From the NCBI GenBank assembly GCA_031274385.1, contig JAISQH010000438.1, forward strand, positions 1 through 5,456: a DNA stretch of 5,456 bases. The letters run 5' to 3'. The notes under the pieces are model-generated. The model worked only from the letters and a program-made list of their open reading frames with translations. It searched no databases and had not been told where the DNA came from. The position numbers and the translations under genes are program-made. Below are positions 5,411 through 5,456 of this stretch, one piece after another. The stretch comes from Planctomycetaceae bacterium. Lineage in GTDB: Bacteria > Planctomycetota > Planctomycetia > Pirellulales > Thermoguttaceae. Positions within the stretch are counted from its first letter, which is position 1. Each line of letters opens with the position of its first letter.

Positions 5411-5456
5411 ATGCCAGTTCGATTTTTTGTTAATTTAGGCAAGGGGGGGGGGTACG
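5411..5456 (+). CDS. Start of an unidentified gene, cut off by the window end
   Basis: Only 15 codons are present, reading MPVRFFVNLGKGGGY, open to the window edge. The start is supported by the promoter, leader and ideal Shine-Dalgarno sequence just upstream, so I regard it as a real, well expressed gene. Fifteen residues are too few to identify it. The N-terminus is mildly basic with two phenylalanines, and no complete signal peptide can be judged. Codons 12-14 are three GGG glycine codons inside a run of ten G (5443-5452). The frame after that run is therefore only as reliable as the count of G, and a single base error would change every later residue. Confidence 0.6.
   Translation, partial: MPVRFFVNLGKGGGY
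5443..5452. repeat. Ten-base poly-G tract inside the partial gene
   Basis: Ten consecutive G run from the last base of AAG codon 11 through three GGG codons, about 33 bases into the reading frame. Such tracts are prone to slippage both in cells (phase variation) and in sequencing. It is the only long homopolymer of G or C in the window. Confidence 0.8.

Overview
The window carries three complete plus-strand genes and the first codons of a fourth, with no convincing minus-strand gene, RNA gene, CRISPR array or insertion sequence. Base composition is moderate, with AT-rich gaps. Three traits suggest, without proof, an uncultured or gut-type member of Planctomycetota or the wider PVC group: a very large secreted clan GH-A glycosidase with a built-in carbohydrate-binding domain, mostly Shine-Dalgarno-less starts, and repeat-laden intergenic DNA. 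Most of this assignment is an impression of style and needs a homology search.

Layout. Positions 1-277 are noncoding: a GC-rich hairpin repeat, a small TTC-loop hairpin, a perfect 13-bp tandem duplication and a three-unit heptamer run. Positions 278-2875 encode an exported TIM-barrel glycosidase with a beta-sandwich domain inserted between barrel strands 4 and 5. After only 13 bp, positions 2889-4274 encode a UPF0210/PFL-like (DUF711-type) protein that matches its family from end to end. The 154-bp gap 4275-4428 is almost entirely a degenerate array of 7-bp repeats plus an inverted copy, and it runs right up to the ATG of the next gene. Positions 4429-5220 encode an inositol-monophosphatase-family (SuhB-like) phosphatase. 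The last gap (5221-5410) holds a good sigma70-type promoter, a long hairpin at the predicted transcription start, a perfect 17-bp tandem duplication and a strong Shine-Dalgarno sequence. The fourth gene begins at 5411 and is cut off by the window end just after a run of ten G.

How the parts fit. The glycosidase and the UPF0210 gene are probably co-transcribed because of their spacing. The phosphatase may belong to the same transcript, but the repeat array separates it. No shared pathway is evident: one protein acts on extracellular polysaccharide, one is of unknown biochemical function, and one dephosphorylates a sugar or cyclitol phosphate. The fourth gene looks like a separate transcription unit. 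The most unusual content is in the gaps: each of the three larger ones has its own short tandem or inverted repeats, and two of these lie directly against a translation start.
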